A stretch of DNA of 64,000 bases, from contig JALJCO010008739.1 in assembly GCA_023101725.1 (NCBI GenBank), positions 62,001 through 126,000 of the forward strand, written 5' to 3'. Shown here in pieces: positions 11,694-23,541 of this stretch. A program made the translations under genes and the position numbers. Numbering within the stretch: the first letter of the stretch is position 1; the number at the start of each line of letters is the position of its first letter. This stretch comes from Atherinomorus stipes. Taxonomy: Eukaryota; Chordata; Actinopteri; Atheriniformes; Atherinidae. Below the pieces are notes generated by a model, which saw only the letters and a program-made list of their open reading frames with translations, was not told the origin of the DNA and searched no databases.

Positions 11694-11938
11694 TTTTTTT
11701 TTTTTGTTATACTTGTATGATCCTCGAGGGGAAATTAGGGCTCTGCATTTCACCCATCTCTGTACTGTGAGTATCAGAGAGCAGTGGGCTGCTACTTAAA
11801 GCGCCCGGGGGATGGGGTGGGGGGTTAAGGACCTTGCTCAGGGGTCCACAGTGGTACACCCAGGAGTCGTGTCGGGGAATCGAACCCGGGTCCTTCGCGC
11901 CCAAGCCCACGACGCTACCACTGGGCTATCCACTCCCC
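11694..11938 (-). repeat. tRNA-derived SINE (V-SINE-like core, LINE-type tail)
   Basis: On the minus strand the head GGGAGTGGATAGCCCAGTGG-TAGCG carries a box A, and GGTTCGATTCC is a box B. Downstream comes a core with CCTGAGCAAGGTCCTTAACC and GATGGGTGAAATGCAGAGC, typical of fish V-SINE/HE1-type elements, then a tail CCCTCGAGGATCATACAAG shared with LINEs, and an A run. It is a retroposon, not a functional tRNA gene. Confidence 0.85.
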
Positions 11939-11960
11939 AATTTATTTAATACATCAAAAG

Positions 11961-12561
11961 TAGGGATGTTCGATATAGGCATTTTTACTGATATCCGATA
12001 TACCGATATTGGCCAACTCTTAAATTCCGATATCCGATATCAAATGATATCAATACATGCAGAGAATCGTGAGGTTGTATCTCTCTTATTGATACTCTCA
12101 TATTGAGAGATACAACTATATTCTGCTCTGACAGCAAAGATCCCAAAATATCCTTAACCCAGCCAGACGAGTTCATTTTGGACATCTGGCTGCCAGATAT
12201 CAGATACTAGCAGGTATTAGCCAACATGTGGCTAATTATAATGTTTCTGAAAACTTGGTAACTTAACCAACAACTTTTAACCAGGCATATTATAAGTCAG
12301 TCAGTCTGTAGCAGCAGCAGCTGCACCGTAGTCACATGAGTCTGAAAGGAATGCTGGGATATGAAGTTCTTCCAGGATAACAGGGACTTTTCTACATGCT
12401 GGACCGCTGCTAATTGGACAAGATTTTACAAACAAAATCTCGCGAGATTTCATTTTTCAAAATATCGGCCCAAAAAACCGATACGGATATTTTCTCATAT
12501 CACATTTTCATGCCAATATCGGCCGGTAATATCGGTAGGCTGATAATATCGGACATCCCTA
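11961..12561. mobile_element. hAT-like MITE family B, copy 1 (TAGGGATGTTCGATAT)
   Basis: Ends TAGGGATGTTCGATAT and ATATCGGACATCCCTA, flanked by ATCAAAAG and ATCAAAAA (8-bp duplication, one mismatch). The interior contains GCAGCAGCAGCTGCACC and a run of GATATC-like motifs. Further copies at 26327-26899 and 47141-47730 in other orientation share the interior. Confidence 0.8.
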
Positions 12562-12738
12562 ATCAAAAAGTAAAAAGAAAGAAAACAAATAAAAGAAAAA
12601 TGGAATAAAAAATCTGTATCTGTAATCTATTATCTATAATTCTATAGATAAAATTAAATTGCTCTAAAATAATTGCATGTGTAATCACAGTTTTAGACAT
12701 GAAGAGCCCATATGGTGAAGTTGTAATAGGGAACATAT

Positions 12739-13207
12739 TAGAGATGCACCAATCCAATACCTGGATCAGATATCGGCTCTGATACTGACTAATTAGCTGG
12801 ATCAGATATCATGTGAATGAGGCTGAGCCAGCATTCTGATCCAGTCATTTCTTTTTTACTAATATGATACCCAGCAATACAGTTACAGCCATCTACTCAC
12901 TTCAGTTCTGTTTGCAATGCCGGTTACGTCATCACTCAGAGCAGAGATGTGATATTTATTTCTTTTTGCTGCAAATGTACACTTTTTTTGTTAATAAATG
13001 AAATTAAGTATAATTATATTTGTGTTAATTTGTAACCTTTTTTAAACAAGACTAAATTTTTATGTCAAGCTTGATGCCTTCACTCACATGGCAAGATATA
13101 CAGTTCATTCATTCAAAAGTAGTATCGGTATCGGGTATCGGCCGATACTATCAGCCTAGGTATCGGTATGGGAATGGATCGGAAAAGACTTTATCGATGC
13201 ATCTCTA
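12739..13207. mobile_element. hAT-like MITE (TAGAGATGCACCAATCC)
   Basis: Ends TAGAGATGCACC and ATCGATGCATCTCTA, flanked by GAACATAT and GAACACCC (five of eight match). The interior holds GATCAGATATCGG repeats. No coding. Confidence 0.65.
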
Positions 13208-13468
13208 GAACACCCAATGTAATGCAACTTAATAAACTACTTACTAAAATTTGTACTATTATGGGCTGCAAGCTGGTGTTGAATGTTTCTTCTTTATCGC
13301 CACCCCCCAAAACAAGAAAAGATAAAAAGACAGAAAAAAAATGTGGCCAAGCTTCACTAGGGTTTTAATCTTTTTCAAAATCTTCTTGGGACTGAAAACT
13401 CGTGCAACTCATTTTGTCACGAGTGGTTTGTTGAATCTGGATGGCAGCAAGACAGAGAAGGATGAGAA

Positions 13469-13501
<33 letters not shown>

Positions 13502-13502
13502 G
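13469..13502. repeat. (GACA)n microsatellite
   Basis: About eight uninterrupted AGAC units inside intron 37b/38. There are no spacers, so it is not a CRISPR array. Confidence 0.95.
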
Positions 13503-14465
13503 CTACTCCAGGTGCAGAGAGAGTGGACAAGACAAAGAGACAGCAAGTGCTGAAAAGTTCAATACAATCTCTATCCTGGTGGTCAAATAACAAAGAAGCC
13601 AAAGCATCTAACGTTTCCATTGGGTGTCAAAAATAATTTAGAAAATAATGAAAAGCAGCATCTTTGAAAAATAAAAAGGTAAACAAGACACAAGGGGCCA
13701 AAACTTTTCAGTCATTTTATGATATTATTTTCAAGCTCATTTGTGTGTGTGGTACTGTGGGGATGTGTTTATGTGCATCATGGTGTCATCCGCAGGAATA
13801 AGAGGCACAGAGGACTGAAGACAGACACGCTCGCCAGTCCTTCTGTACCCGCATCGTCAGCAGATGGTCGCACTGTGGGAATATAATCCTGATTAAGATG
13901 TTCTTCATTTCGGTGCTTTTTACATCTCTCTATACCAGAAATAATCATATGAACAAACTATGTTTTTTAAGAGCAAAGTAACATCCTGTTATCTATATAT
14001 TTACAGACATTTTTTAGCACATTCATTGTCAAAATATACTGAAAACTTTAGATAATTTTGCTGTATTGTTCATAATTTCTCTTTTTTTTTGCCTGCATCA
14101 ATATTACAACATATTATGTTATTTATGTTGTGTTAAACTTCAGCTGCTTGCTGCAGGATGCTAAAATATTGTGTAATTGATTTAAGAAACATACTTTAAT
14201 TCAAAGTTTCTTCTTTTTTTTAATCAAATTCTCAGCAACTGTGGTTTTGGTGTGCATGCGTCCGTGCAGATTGCAGAAGGACTGGCAAAGCCTGCTGCGT
14301 TCCCTGACTCCTGCGGCATGACGGGAGGAAAAAAAAGGAAAGAGGACTGACTACCACTCCACTATCACTTCACTTCACTGCACGACAAAAGCCCATCCCT
14401 CCATCCCCGCGGTCGGAGAGAAAGAAGAGAACAGCGCTCATCACCACCACAACCACCACTAACAG

Positions 14466-14718
14466 ACAATGAAGAAAACACCGCTGGGAGGAGGGAGAGA
14501 GGGAGGGGGGGAGAGAGGGGGTGAGGGGGGAGAGAACGATAAGGACAGGGAGGTCTCAGCAGATGAGAGAGGAGAAGTTTTCTCCCCAGCGATGGGGAGA
14601 TTTTAAGGAGGGAGAGAAGAGGGGAATGATGGGAGAGGGGACAGGAAGATGGAGGTGGGGTGGTGGCTGAGGGGGGGGGGGGGTGGGGGTGGAGGGGCAA
14701 AGTGGGGGGCGAGTCTAC
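14466..14718 (-). promoter_or_regulatory. C-rich polypyrimidine tract downstream of exon 37b donor
   Basis: The plus strand is almost pure G and A with long G runs (for example 14670-14682). The transcript thus has a long C/U tract starting within ten bases of the exon 37b donor. It could bind PCBP or PTB-type proteins and can form triplex or quadruplex DNA. A function is inference. Confidence 0.5.
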
Positions 14719-14815
14719 CTTATAGGCGACCCGGGCAGGACACCTCTTCCCGAGGCCTAGCGGCGGACACATGTGTCTTAGCATCTGATACATGTCTGTG
14801 TAACTGATCCGGCCG
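14719..14815 (-). CDS. cacna1a: Exon 37b: alternative EF-hand exon (EFb)
   Basis: 97 nt, acceptor ...ggccaccccag, donor gtagac. With the incoming TG it encodes [18 protein letters not shown] then [15 protein letters not shown], the counterpart of mammalian EFb ([26 protein letters not shown] in parts). It lies 5 kb downstream of 37a. Its acceptor lacks a normal pyrimidine tract and instead follows a long GT repeat on the coding strand, and its donor (gtagac) is weak and followed by a C-rich tract. This is the layout of a regulated exon; the direction of regulation is not readable from sequence. Confidence 0.95.
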
Positions 14816-14880
14816 CTGGGGTGGCCACAAAACACACACACAAAACACACACACACACACACACCCGCGCGCGCGTCATA
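14816..14880 (-). promoter_or_regulatory. UG repeat in the 3' splice region of exon 37b
   Basis: The plus strand has a CA repeat (about 14830-14864) followed by CG repeats (to 14875). The pre-mRNA therefore has a GU-rich run ending about 12 bases before the acceptor AG, where a pyrimidine tract is expected. UG repeats bind CELF and TDP-43 proteins (established), so regulation of exon 37b through this site is plausible but inferred. Confidence 0.6.
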
Positions 14881-15032
14881 TGCGCACACGCATCCAACAC
14901 ACACACGTCAACACGCCACAGACAAAACAAACGAAGACGGACGACGTATAAACGAAATAAAGAAAAACAATGAAGGGGAGGATTAGGGAGCATCACAGGG
15001 GGAGGACGCAGACTCACAGAGGTGTGTTGGGG

Positions 15033-15055
15033 GGCGGGGGGGGGGGGGGGGGGGG
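15033..15055. repeat. G homopolymer
   Basis: A run of more than 20 G with one interruption, adjacent to GA-rich sequence. Length is likely to vary and may be a sequencing weak point. Confidence 0.9.
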
Positions 15056-15734
15056 ACATGAGGTGAAACAAAAAATAATAAATGACAAAGGAAAGGAAGA
15101 GGAGGGGAAACAAATACACAGAGGTTATTGTTTTGATCGCTGTGGATATGTGGTTGCTGTGGTGAGAGAAAAGAGAGAGAAAGAGAGGGATAGAACAAAG
15201 GGGGGGTGTTATGTGCCCTCTAGTCTGGTAGGCTATTCCAAAAGTCAAGAGAGGAAGGGAGGGAGGGGGGAGAGAGATTAGGGAGGGAAGGGAGAGTTGG
15301 AAGAGAGGAGGTGTAATTTATGTCAAGTTAGTTCCTTAGATACCGTTCTATGCGAGGGGGATTCGGGTTTTCTTTTTCTCTTTAAGGTCTTTGCCCTCTT
15401 TCGCCGCTCGGATAGAACTGGCAGCGGGGCTTCTAGCAGGCAAAGAAACGCACCGCTGCAGAGGTCGGAGTGAGTCACACCGATAAGTCAATGCAGTCAT
15501 TTATTCAGGCTGCATGTCCACCAGGAGCCTCTGCTTCCAGCTGCACCTCCAGATGCTCATCACAGCCCTCCCTGATGAAAGGGAAGGCTGCGATACACCG
15601 ATTTTTAAGTTCACCCCCAAACATCCCCCAAACCCACCGCTTCAGGCACCTCAGTGCTTTGTTTAAATCTTCCAGTTTTTTCTATCATATGAATTTAGTC
15701 ATTTCACTGAAAGATTACGGAAGAGGATTAGGGC

Positions 15735-16410
15735 CACTAAAGAAAAAAAAAAATCTAAGGAAAAAGTCAGAATTCTAACTTTAATATCAGAATTTTTAGC
15801 CTGAAAATCCAGACTTTATTTCTGGAACATTAAAAGGATTTTTTTTTGTCAGTTTTTTTTTTTCTTTTCTTTTTTTTTTTAATTTCTAAAAAAAGTCATC
15901 ATTCTGAGAAAAAAGTCAAAATTATGGCTTTTCCCCAGAACATAATTTTTTCCCGCGTTTTTTCTTTTTCAATTTCTGAAAAAAAAATTCAGAATCTGAC
16001 TTATCTCTGAATTATGACTTTTTTTCCAGAACATTGATTTTTTTTTTGGTCAGCAGTTGTTTTGTTTTTTTGTTTTTTAATTTTTTTTTTTAAATGTTTG
16101 AAAAAAGTCAGAATTTGGAGAAAAAAGTAAATAAAAAATTTTGCATTTTTTCTCCAGAACATTAATTTTTCTTTTTTTGGGAGTTTTTTTTTTTTTGTAA
16201 ATTATTGAAAAAGTCATAATTCTGGATTTTTTTCCCTCAGAATTACGACTTTAATCTCAGAATTATGACTTTTTCCCCAGACATGAAAAAAAAAAAAAAA
16301 ATTAATAAATCAGGCGATTTGTTTTTCCAATTTCTGGAAAAAGTCAGTATTCTGACTTAAATCACAGAATCATGACTTTTTTTCTTCATAATTCTTTTTC
16401 AGAAAAATAA
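15735..16410. repeat. Degenerate AT-rich satellite (AGTCAGAATTCTGACTTT)
   Basis: Loose repeats of motifs such as AAAAGTCAGAATTCTGACTT, TTTTCCAGAACATTAAT and AATTATGACTTT, alternating with A and T runs. The unit length is irregular (about 60-90 bases). It is a low-complexity satellite-like array in the intron. Confidence 0.65.
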
Positions 16411-17589
16411 AGAAAAACTTAAGAGCTTAAGAATCAAATCTACTGCTCTCCAGTCACATTAATGGTCTCATAGCTCTAAAACTGTTTTGCCATTTTTAGA
16501 AAAGCACAAAAACAACAGCAAAAAATGTGCCTCTTATATTGCAATCTCACTGGTGCAGATTGGCACTATGTAAACACAACGCCACAAATCTGCAACCATA
16601 GATTGGCAGATGGGTTTTTCAGCAAGTAATTATTACAATAACAGTGAAAATAGAGAAAAACTAACAAAACAAGTGTTGGCCTCATAAGTCTTTCCAAACA
16701 AATGAGTTTAATTGCTTTATTAGCAGCCTCCTGAATGTTTGCTGCATGTGCAGATTTCATCCCCATCAATTCTCCCCAAGAGCATCTGTCAGCACAGATT
16801 GTAATTCAGAGGCAACTGGTGGACACAAGACCTCCCGAGTCTTTGTCCTAAACCACACACACACCCTGCCCTTTTCTTTCTGTGCTCACACACCAGAGAG
16901 ACAAACAGAGTAGGTTTGGCCATATCACAGTGCTAATAAATGGAGAGTCTCTACTTGGAATATGCCAGCGCGGGCGTTTTGGCAAATACACCCTGTCCGC
17001 CTACTCGGCAACAACGCACAGGGACAGTTATCGTCCGACTGAAATATTTATCATATACGGTACATGTCCAAACAGATGCAAAGCACAGCATTAGTTTACA
17101 TTTAAAGGGGTCTTTAAAATGAAAATGAAGGCATGTCATTTCTCTAAGAGTTGACAAATTTAACATGTGACTGACTAGATTTTTTTCCCCTTTAAATAAG
17201 TTTACCATTAAAATTAGTCTCTTTCAGTCATATGGGATTACAACTAGTTTCTTTCAACTAGGTGGCTCTGTTTCAGAAGGGTCAAACTATTAGTCTGCAT
17301 CAACAAGTTTTCCAGATCACTGAAACTGTTTTAATAGCTGTTTACCTCGTTCTTTAAAACTGGCAAGGTAGCTGCGAAGCATCACCACTATGTAGTCAGT
17401 AGAAAATCCTGAATTAAATCCATTTAAACCAATAGAAAGCAAGCATTTACACTTTCACAATGTAAAAAAAGTCACACTGTTTTGGGACTAAACAGCTGCG
17501 AAGAGACTGAGAAAAGAAAGGCTTCTCTTTGTTAATAAGCATCAACAAGCCTCTGGAGGCAGCACTGTCTAAGGTTGCTTCATTTAGTC

Positions 17590-17950
17590 ACGTCTGGTGA
17601 TGAAAATATGGAAAATTTCAAACGATACCGAAAACCGATAACTTTCTGCTTCCCATGGCTGATACCGATACCAATGGTAAAGCTGAAAATGATGTAAAAC
17701 TGTATCTATTCCTAATGCAAAATAAGAAAAACACTTCTGCTGCAGATCCAGTAGTTGCAGAGTGGCTGCAGCCTTATGTTGTTCCTGCGCTCTATGGATT
17801 AACAAAAAGAAAAGAAAAAAAAAATACGGCATTATGTGGATTTTCCACAAAACACCGCTTGGCAAATATTGGTTGATTATATGAATAACTGTTTCATTCG
17901 CAATTCAATATTTCTGTATTTCCTCATTTCAGGGAGCCTTTTAAGATCTG
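17590..17950. repeat. hAT-like MITE fragment (related to 48030-48400)
   Basis: Shares with 48030-48400 the order CCGATAACTTTCTG, GCTGAAAATGATGT, CTTCTGCTGCAGATCC and TTTTAAGATCT. Both are diverged and lack clear ends. Confidence 0.5.
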
Positions 17951-18063
17951 GTTAGATACAACACATGAAAACTAGCCTTTTTGCTAAATCTGGCGCATCT
18001 AAAAGTTTTTCTTAGTTTTTTTATACGCTCTCTCCCTATCAAACAAAAAAATAAAAACAATCA

Positions 18064-19052
18064 GTGATAACAGTGATAACTAGACTTAGCTTTTAACAGT
18101 TTTTTAATTGACACACCCCCTATCGGCGGCTAAACTAGCATCCATCTTGTATCGTACCTGCACTATGATTCACTCCAGCTAGTAAAAGACAGTCTTATCT
18201 CGACTCTTGTTCTGTCCCTTCCTCTCTTTCTTTTCCTCTCTTCCTCTGGTAATGTTTATTTGTCTTTGTTTACCGAATCAGACATGATGCATGGTCAAAA
18301 AACCCGCTGTGTTCATGTCTGGTTCATATCCGTTTGCTAGTAAATGCTGCGGTGCACAACCAATAGTCGTGTCCCAGATGCGAAACCTACATGAGCCTCT
18401 TACTGAGTCTCGGGACGCCTCTGGGCAGTGACAGCCCAAAAATATGCATAATGAATGCTGCTGTGCCATCAAAATGAGTCAGAAACGCAGATTTTTAAAG
18501 GTACAGTGTGTAAAAAATCAAAGGTCAATAGCAGAAAAATGTGATATATAATTCAAAACTGTGTCTCTATTTGTGTGTAGTCGCTGCACTAGAATAACTG
18601 TTTTGTGTTTATTTTCTTAGAATCAGTCACTTATATCTACTTGCTGGGCAGTGGTACACATATGGAGGCTGCCATATTTGTTCCACCATTTTTTACTACA
18701 GTGTCCCTGAATGGACAAAACAATGTGAGAACTCTGAACTTTAAAACTGCTGTAGCAGCTTTGTTTAATGAGAGTTAGAGACTGTTTGGGATCAGTAATG
18801 TATTAAAAGTAGTTGCTCATAGTACAGTCATAGTACACCTGAGACCATTGGATCCACTTACAGATTAAAACATCTTTATGTCTGGGAGAATTTTGGCCAC
18901 TAACAGCCACCGTACATTCACAACAATGTTGAAATATGAAGTCATTTGAAAGAAAACATCTTTTCCTTCAAATACCCATCTTTACCACTAGATGTCAATA
19001 ATTCTTACATACTGCACCTTTAAGGTCTAAAAGTTCTGTTGTGTGTCTTTAA
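18064..19052. mobile_element. MITE family J, copy 2, interrupted by a family A MITE
   Basis: Reverse copy of the element at 2719-3163: shares GCGGCTAAACTAGCATCCATC and AAAGACAGTCTTATC, and ends GTGTGTCTTTAA. It is split by the family A element at 18495-19023. The left end is diverged, so the start is approximate. Confidence 0.7.
18495..19023. mobile_element. TTAA-flanked MITE family A, copy 1
   Basis: TTAA at 18495-18498 and 19020-19023 flank the ends AGGTACAGTGTGTAA and TTACATACTGCACCT. The interior carries CACTTATATCTACTTGCTGG and CACCGTACATTCACAACAATG. Other copies: 29622-30162, 50493-52354 and a deleted one at 24627-24724. Confidence 0.9.
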
Positions 19053-19820
19053 GAACAGGCAGTTTAGCAAACTCCTAAACATTTGCATGCAGGTAAAGTT
19101 ATCTGAAGTTTGTCCCTTCCAGCCAGCTGTAACAACAGCTGATGTAAGGTGGTTTAATTGGTGGTTTTCAGCTGTTTTAGTGACCTGGAAAGAAACCTGC
19201 AGACCTTTAGAGTTTGGTGACAAAGGTTTGAAAAACTTTGGCAGGACTGAGAGCTGTGAAGGTAATTGGTGACCAAACCGTCTCTGCTTATGCCTCTGCA
19301 CTAAAGTAACCCCCCCTCCCTCCACCCAAACTCATCTCAAACAAGAACAATGCACATTGCTCGAACATTTTCTGCCCAGGCAAAATTAGACAGCAAGCAG
19401 AAATAAAAACACTGGCTGACTGGAGTCCAGAATGTATCGTTCATGGATTACTAGACCAAAAATAAACACATTATTATCATTTCTCCAGCGTTCAGTCAGA
19501 AGACAATAGCAAGTGCAGTGCACCACTTCATGCTTCACACACTGTTATCAGTGTGTGTGTGAGTGTGTGCAAGAGTGTGTGTGTGCATTTCTGCATTGTC
19601 CCAAACATTCTCATTTTCATGTCAGAATGCATAAACAACTACCCACCCCACCCTCTAAACAAACAAAAGAGATAAATAAACAAACAAAATAATGATTCAA
19701 TGGTGAAATGAGCTTAAAACAACTGAAAAATGCAAACCCGAACAGAGAAATCAAACCGATGGAAATAAAAACTTTAAGTAAGAAAGAATTTGTCTTAAAA
19801 GTGATAAAGAGCAACATTCA

Positions 19821-20696
<876 letters not shown>

Positions 20697-21102
20697 TCAT
20701 ATTTGATCCTCCTACGGAGCTGAAAACCTGTTTTATCCATACACCTGCCTGATGACACGCAGACGTTCTGAACCCGCTGACAGATGGCCGACAAAACATG
20801 GAACGCACATACAGTCGTCCTCAAAATCATCCTCTTTCTCGCTTTCTTTCTTTCATGGTTTACACAATTACAATTAATACAATATAATTCTATTATTATA
20901 CACCACAAATGAAAAGGAGCCTATACTTCGGTTCATATACTTCTATTAGGTACCAAAAGTACACCAAATCACTTACATAGAAGAAAAGGAAATAAACATA
21001 AAGTACAAATACAAGTCATCTAATCCATCCGTCTTCCAGTGCATAAGAGCTAAATTTATCCCTCAAATTAAAGAAAAGGCTGAACTCACAATAGTAATTG
21101 AA

Positions 21103-22215
21103 CCTTCGCTAAGTCACGCCCCCCATGGTTACAGTTGCTAAGTCTGGCAAACTCTCCGTTTTTAGCTAATTTCTACGTACATCAACATGGATTGCTCAGT
21201 GATTTCAGTGAACATATTCTGAAGGAAATGTGTTAAATTTCTGGAGTAATAGTTGGGAAATATCAGCGGGGGCTAGACAGAGAGGACTGCAGGATGCATC
21301 TGAGGAATTCATCATCATTTGTCGACGGAGTAATGTTGATGAAGAGGATGTTAAAATCATAGCGAAGGCTCAGCGTTCATACAGAAAGACTCAGAAGCTC
21401 CACGTCTGGATGATTTATGTCCAGGACAAACGACGTTCTTGCATCACATATTAACTTAACAGATTGTTTTAGTTTAAGCTAACTGTCATGTATGACTCCA
21501 GTAAGTTTCAGGTATCTGACGTGTTTTAGCCTGTTGCTGGATGTTTCCCCTTTGACCAGGCTGTTGTTCCCACATCGTGGGTTTGATCAATACATTTATT
21601 CTGATCAGGATAGCAGCTACTGGACTGAGAAACTGGCAGAGGACCGTGTTATATTTGTCTCTGATTGTCTCCAGCAGTTTGGCAACCAACGTGACTTACG
21701 AGTGTTTATCTGGTGTATTTGTTTAGCATCTAGCAACACACGGCTACCTTACTCCATGTTAAAACAGTAGCTTTTACTTAATATTATGCCGCTGTCTTGT
21801 AGCTAACTACTGTGCTAGGTGGGGTTAGCGTCTTACCTCGGAATAAACGGTTTGTCCAGCTCCGTGTTCAGCCTAATGCAGCTGTAAGTGAGGTCTTCCA
21901 CGCTGTTTAATCAATCTTTCACGCCATTTAATCCATATTTCACGCCGTTTAGTCCATATTCCACACCTTTTATCCATATTCTACAACGTTTATCTGTATT
22001 CCACGCCGTTTATTCCATATTCCACATCTCTCCGCTTGTGTTTTTTGGGTTTTGAGAAGGCAAAAAATACAATATCACCCAAACGTTCTGGATATTTGTC
22101 ATCAGACTTGAGAATCCTGTCTATGTCCTGTCTATGGAAGTGAAGTTTGCCAGAAAGTCTTTTCCTTAGCTACGGTTGCTAACGTATGATTGGTCAGCGG
22201 CAGTTCTGGCGAAGG
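21103..22215. mobile_element. 1.1-kb element inserted in the family E MITE
   Basis: Ends CCTTCGC and GCGAAGG with a subterminal GTTGCTAA on both sides. It contains short reading frames (21230-21454 and 21492-21770) without a domain I can name and a tandem array at 21896-22028. Possibly the shell of a DNA transposon; family unknown. Confidence 0.55.
21896..22028. repeat. ~21-bp minisatellite (CACGCCGTTTAATCCATAT)
   Basis: About six degenerate copies of a 20-22-base unit around CACGCCGTTTA-TCCATATT. Confidence 0.85.
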
Positions 22216-22663
22216 GTCAATTTAAACAACAAGAAACTAAAGAAACAATAATAAACAGAATATTACAAAATGACAATTTAGTGAAATAAAATATTGCTTT
22301 TGAATTGTGGTTGGAAGCGATGATTTTAAAAAAACAAACAAAAAACTATCCCTGACACATAAGAGCACCTTTCCCAAGAACAGTGGACCAACATACCTGT
22401 CAACAGGTGAACAGTAGAAGTATTTTTTAACATTAGAGAAATTTTAGCTTCGGAGCCCCATCATGGTTATTTACTTGTTTCAGTTTTTAGTATTTCTATT
22501 GAACCACTATTCAAAACCAATGTCAGATTTTCATAGATTTTTTAAAAATGTATTACTTTCATCAATTTTAACTTTTTTTTTCTGACAGCTGATTTTTTCC
22601 TTCTTCAGCTTGAGGGTATGAACAATTTTATGGACGATTACATACAGTTTGTTTATTTCTTAC

Positions 22664-22814
22664 CAAAAAAGAGCAGAGGAAGATGAAGGAGACAAAGTAG
22701 GTGTAGGCAAAGGTGCTGCCACACTCTTTTCCAGGATTCCCTGAGTCTTTGTCGCATTTCTTTTCACCCAGACAAGACAGCATGATCTCATGCCACGCCT
22801 CGCCTGTAGCGCTC
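22664..22814 (-). CDS. cacna1a: Exon 35: domain IV pore with selectivity Glu, start of S6
   Basis: 151 nt, acceptor ...cttcatgcag, donor gtaaga. It encodes [18 protein letters not shown] then [19 protein letters not shown], and [13 protein letters not shown]. The Glu in TGEAW is the domain IV member of the selectivity ring. The Cys residues in LSC, KKC and KEC form the extracellular post-pore loop typical of the family. The exon stops within S6, which continues in exon 36. Confidence 0.96.
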
Positions 22815-23340
22815 CTGCATGAAGAAACACAGAGAGAAATGTTAAGAAGCGAGCAGCCAAGAAAACGGGCATTAATGATCAACATCTGCTGTCCCAAATT
22901 CCAAAAAGAAGGAGGAAGAGTGTGCGCATGTAGCAACACAAAAGTGCTGAGATGAGCTAACATTTTTATTCAGTACGTTTTACTGTCAACCTTTGATGTG
23001 TTTTCTATGTTCAACTGAGTGTAAGATATTGATTCATATTTATCTTACGGTCATTTTACACAGTAAATAACTCTTTTGGAGTTTTAAACTAAAACACACT
23101 TTCATAAAACAATATGAAAGCTTTAGGAGTATGAGTGGAAATTCGTAAAAGGAACCCAAGTAATGATCAACTTTCCCTACAAAACCATCATATAAAAACC
23201 ATCTATATCACATGGTGAATTGCACATCAACAAAAATACATGACTGCTGCCGGCCACCATCAGCACAAGCACTGGAAATCAGAGTTTCTTGGTGAGGAAA
23301 GTTATAAAGAGTGGACACAAATAGAGATGAAACTGCTTAC
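22815..23340 (-). other. Intron 34/35
   Basis: 526 bp, AT-rich, no exon or named repeat. Confidence 0.8.
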
Positions 23341-23438
23341 CTAAAAAGCAGCATTAGGGCCATGGGGAAGGTTCTGAAGTTATTGTGCTCGTTGATGGCA
23401 CTATCTTCATCCTCGTCAAGCGCTATGTTCCCAAACAA
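23341..23438 (-). CDS. cacna1a: Exon 34: domain IV S5-pore loop
   Basis: 98 nt, acceptor ...cctgtag, donor gtaagc. It encodes [20 protein letters not shown] then [12 protein letters not shown] plus two bases of Arg. The mammalian Cav2.1 exon is longer; here the acidic turret segment is shorter by 18 nt (six residues) by my count, with reading frame kept. [13 protein letters not shown] leads into the pore helix. The Pro-Met in place of Phe-Gln is unusual but in frame and between two conserved blocks. Confidence 0.92.
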
Positions 23439-23541
23439 CTACAGGTTACGGAAGACAAAAAAAAGTGATGTGATAGTGTAAAAATATTCGTTAGATTCAG
23501 CAGTTGAGATGAGAGACAGTCATGACCTGCACCCAGTCTTA

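Larger units (their letters stand above)
9155..14718 (-). other. Intron 37b/38
   Basis: 5.6 kb. It holds a SINE (11694-11938), two hAT-like MITEs (11961-12561, 12739-13207), a tetranucleotide repeat (13469-13502) and the G/A tract beside exon 37b. The stretch 9155-11690 has purine-rich parts (10870-11560) but no named element. ORFs at 9970-10419 on both strands show no homology I know and are treated as chance. Confidence 0.75.
20812..22648. mobile_element. Tc1/mariner-like MITE family E, split by two insertions
   Basis: Starts CAGTCGTCCTCAAAATCAT and ends near GGGTATGAACAATTTTATGG; the middle parts CAAATTAAAGAAAAGGCTGA and ATTGCTTTTGAATTGTGGTT match the intact copy at 43979-44538. About 230 bases near 20830-21058 and the segment 21103-22215 are absent from that copy and so are later insertions. 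This is in intron 35/36. Confidence 0.7.

Noticed and set aside
11870..11938. tRNA-like sequence with box A and box B
   Set aside because: It is the head of a SINE with a core and LINE-type tail; no complete cloverleaf expected.
13469..13502. Regular short repeats resembling a CRISPR array
   Set aside because: A simple GACA microsatellite without spacers in a vertebrate intron.
14365..15248. Long minus-strand reading frames (up to 179 codons) around exon 37b
   Set aside because: They are a by-product of the polypyrimidine and CA-repeat sequence. Only the 97-nt exon inside them matches a protein family.
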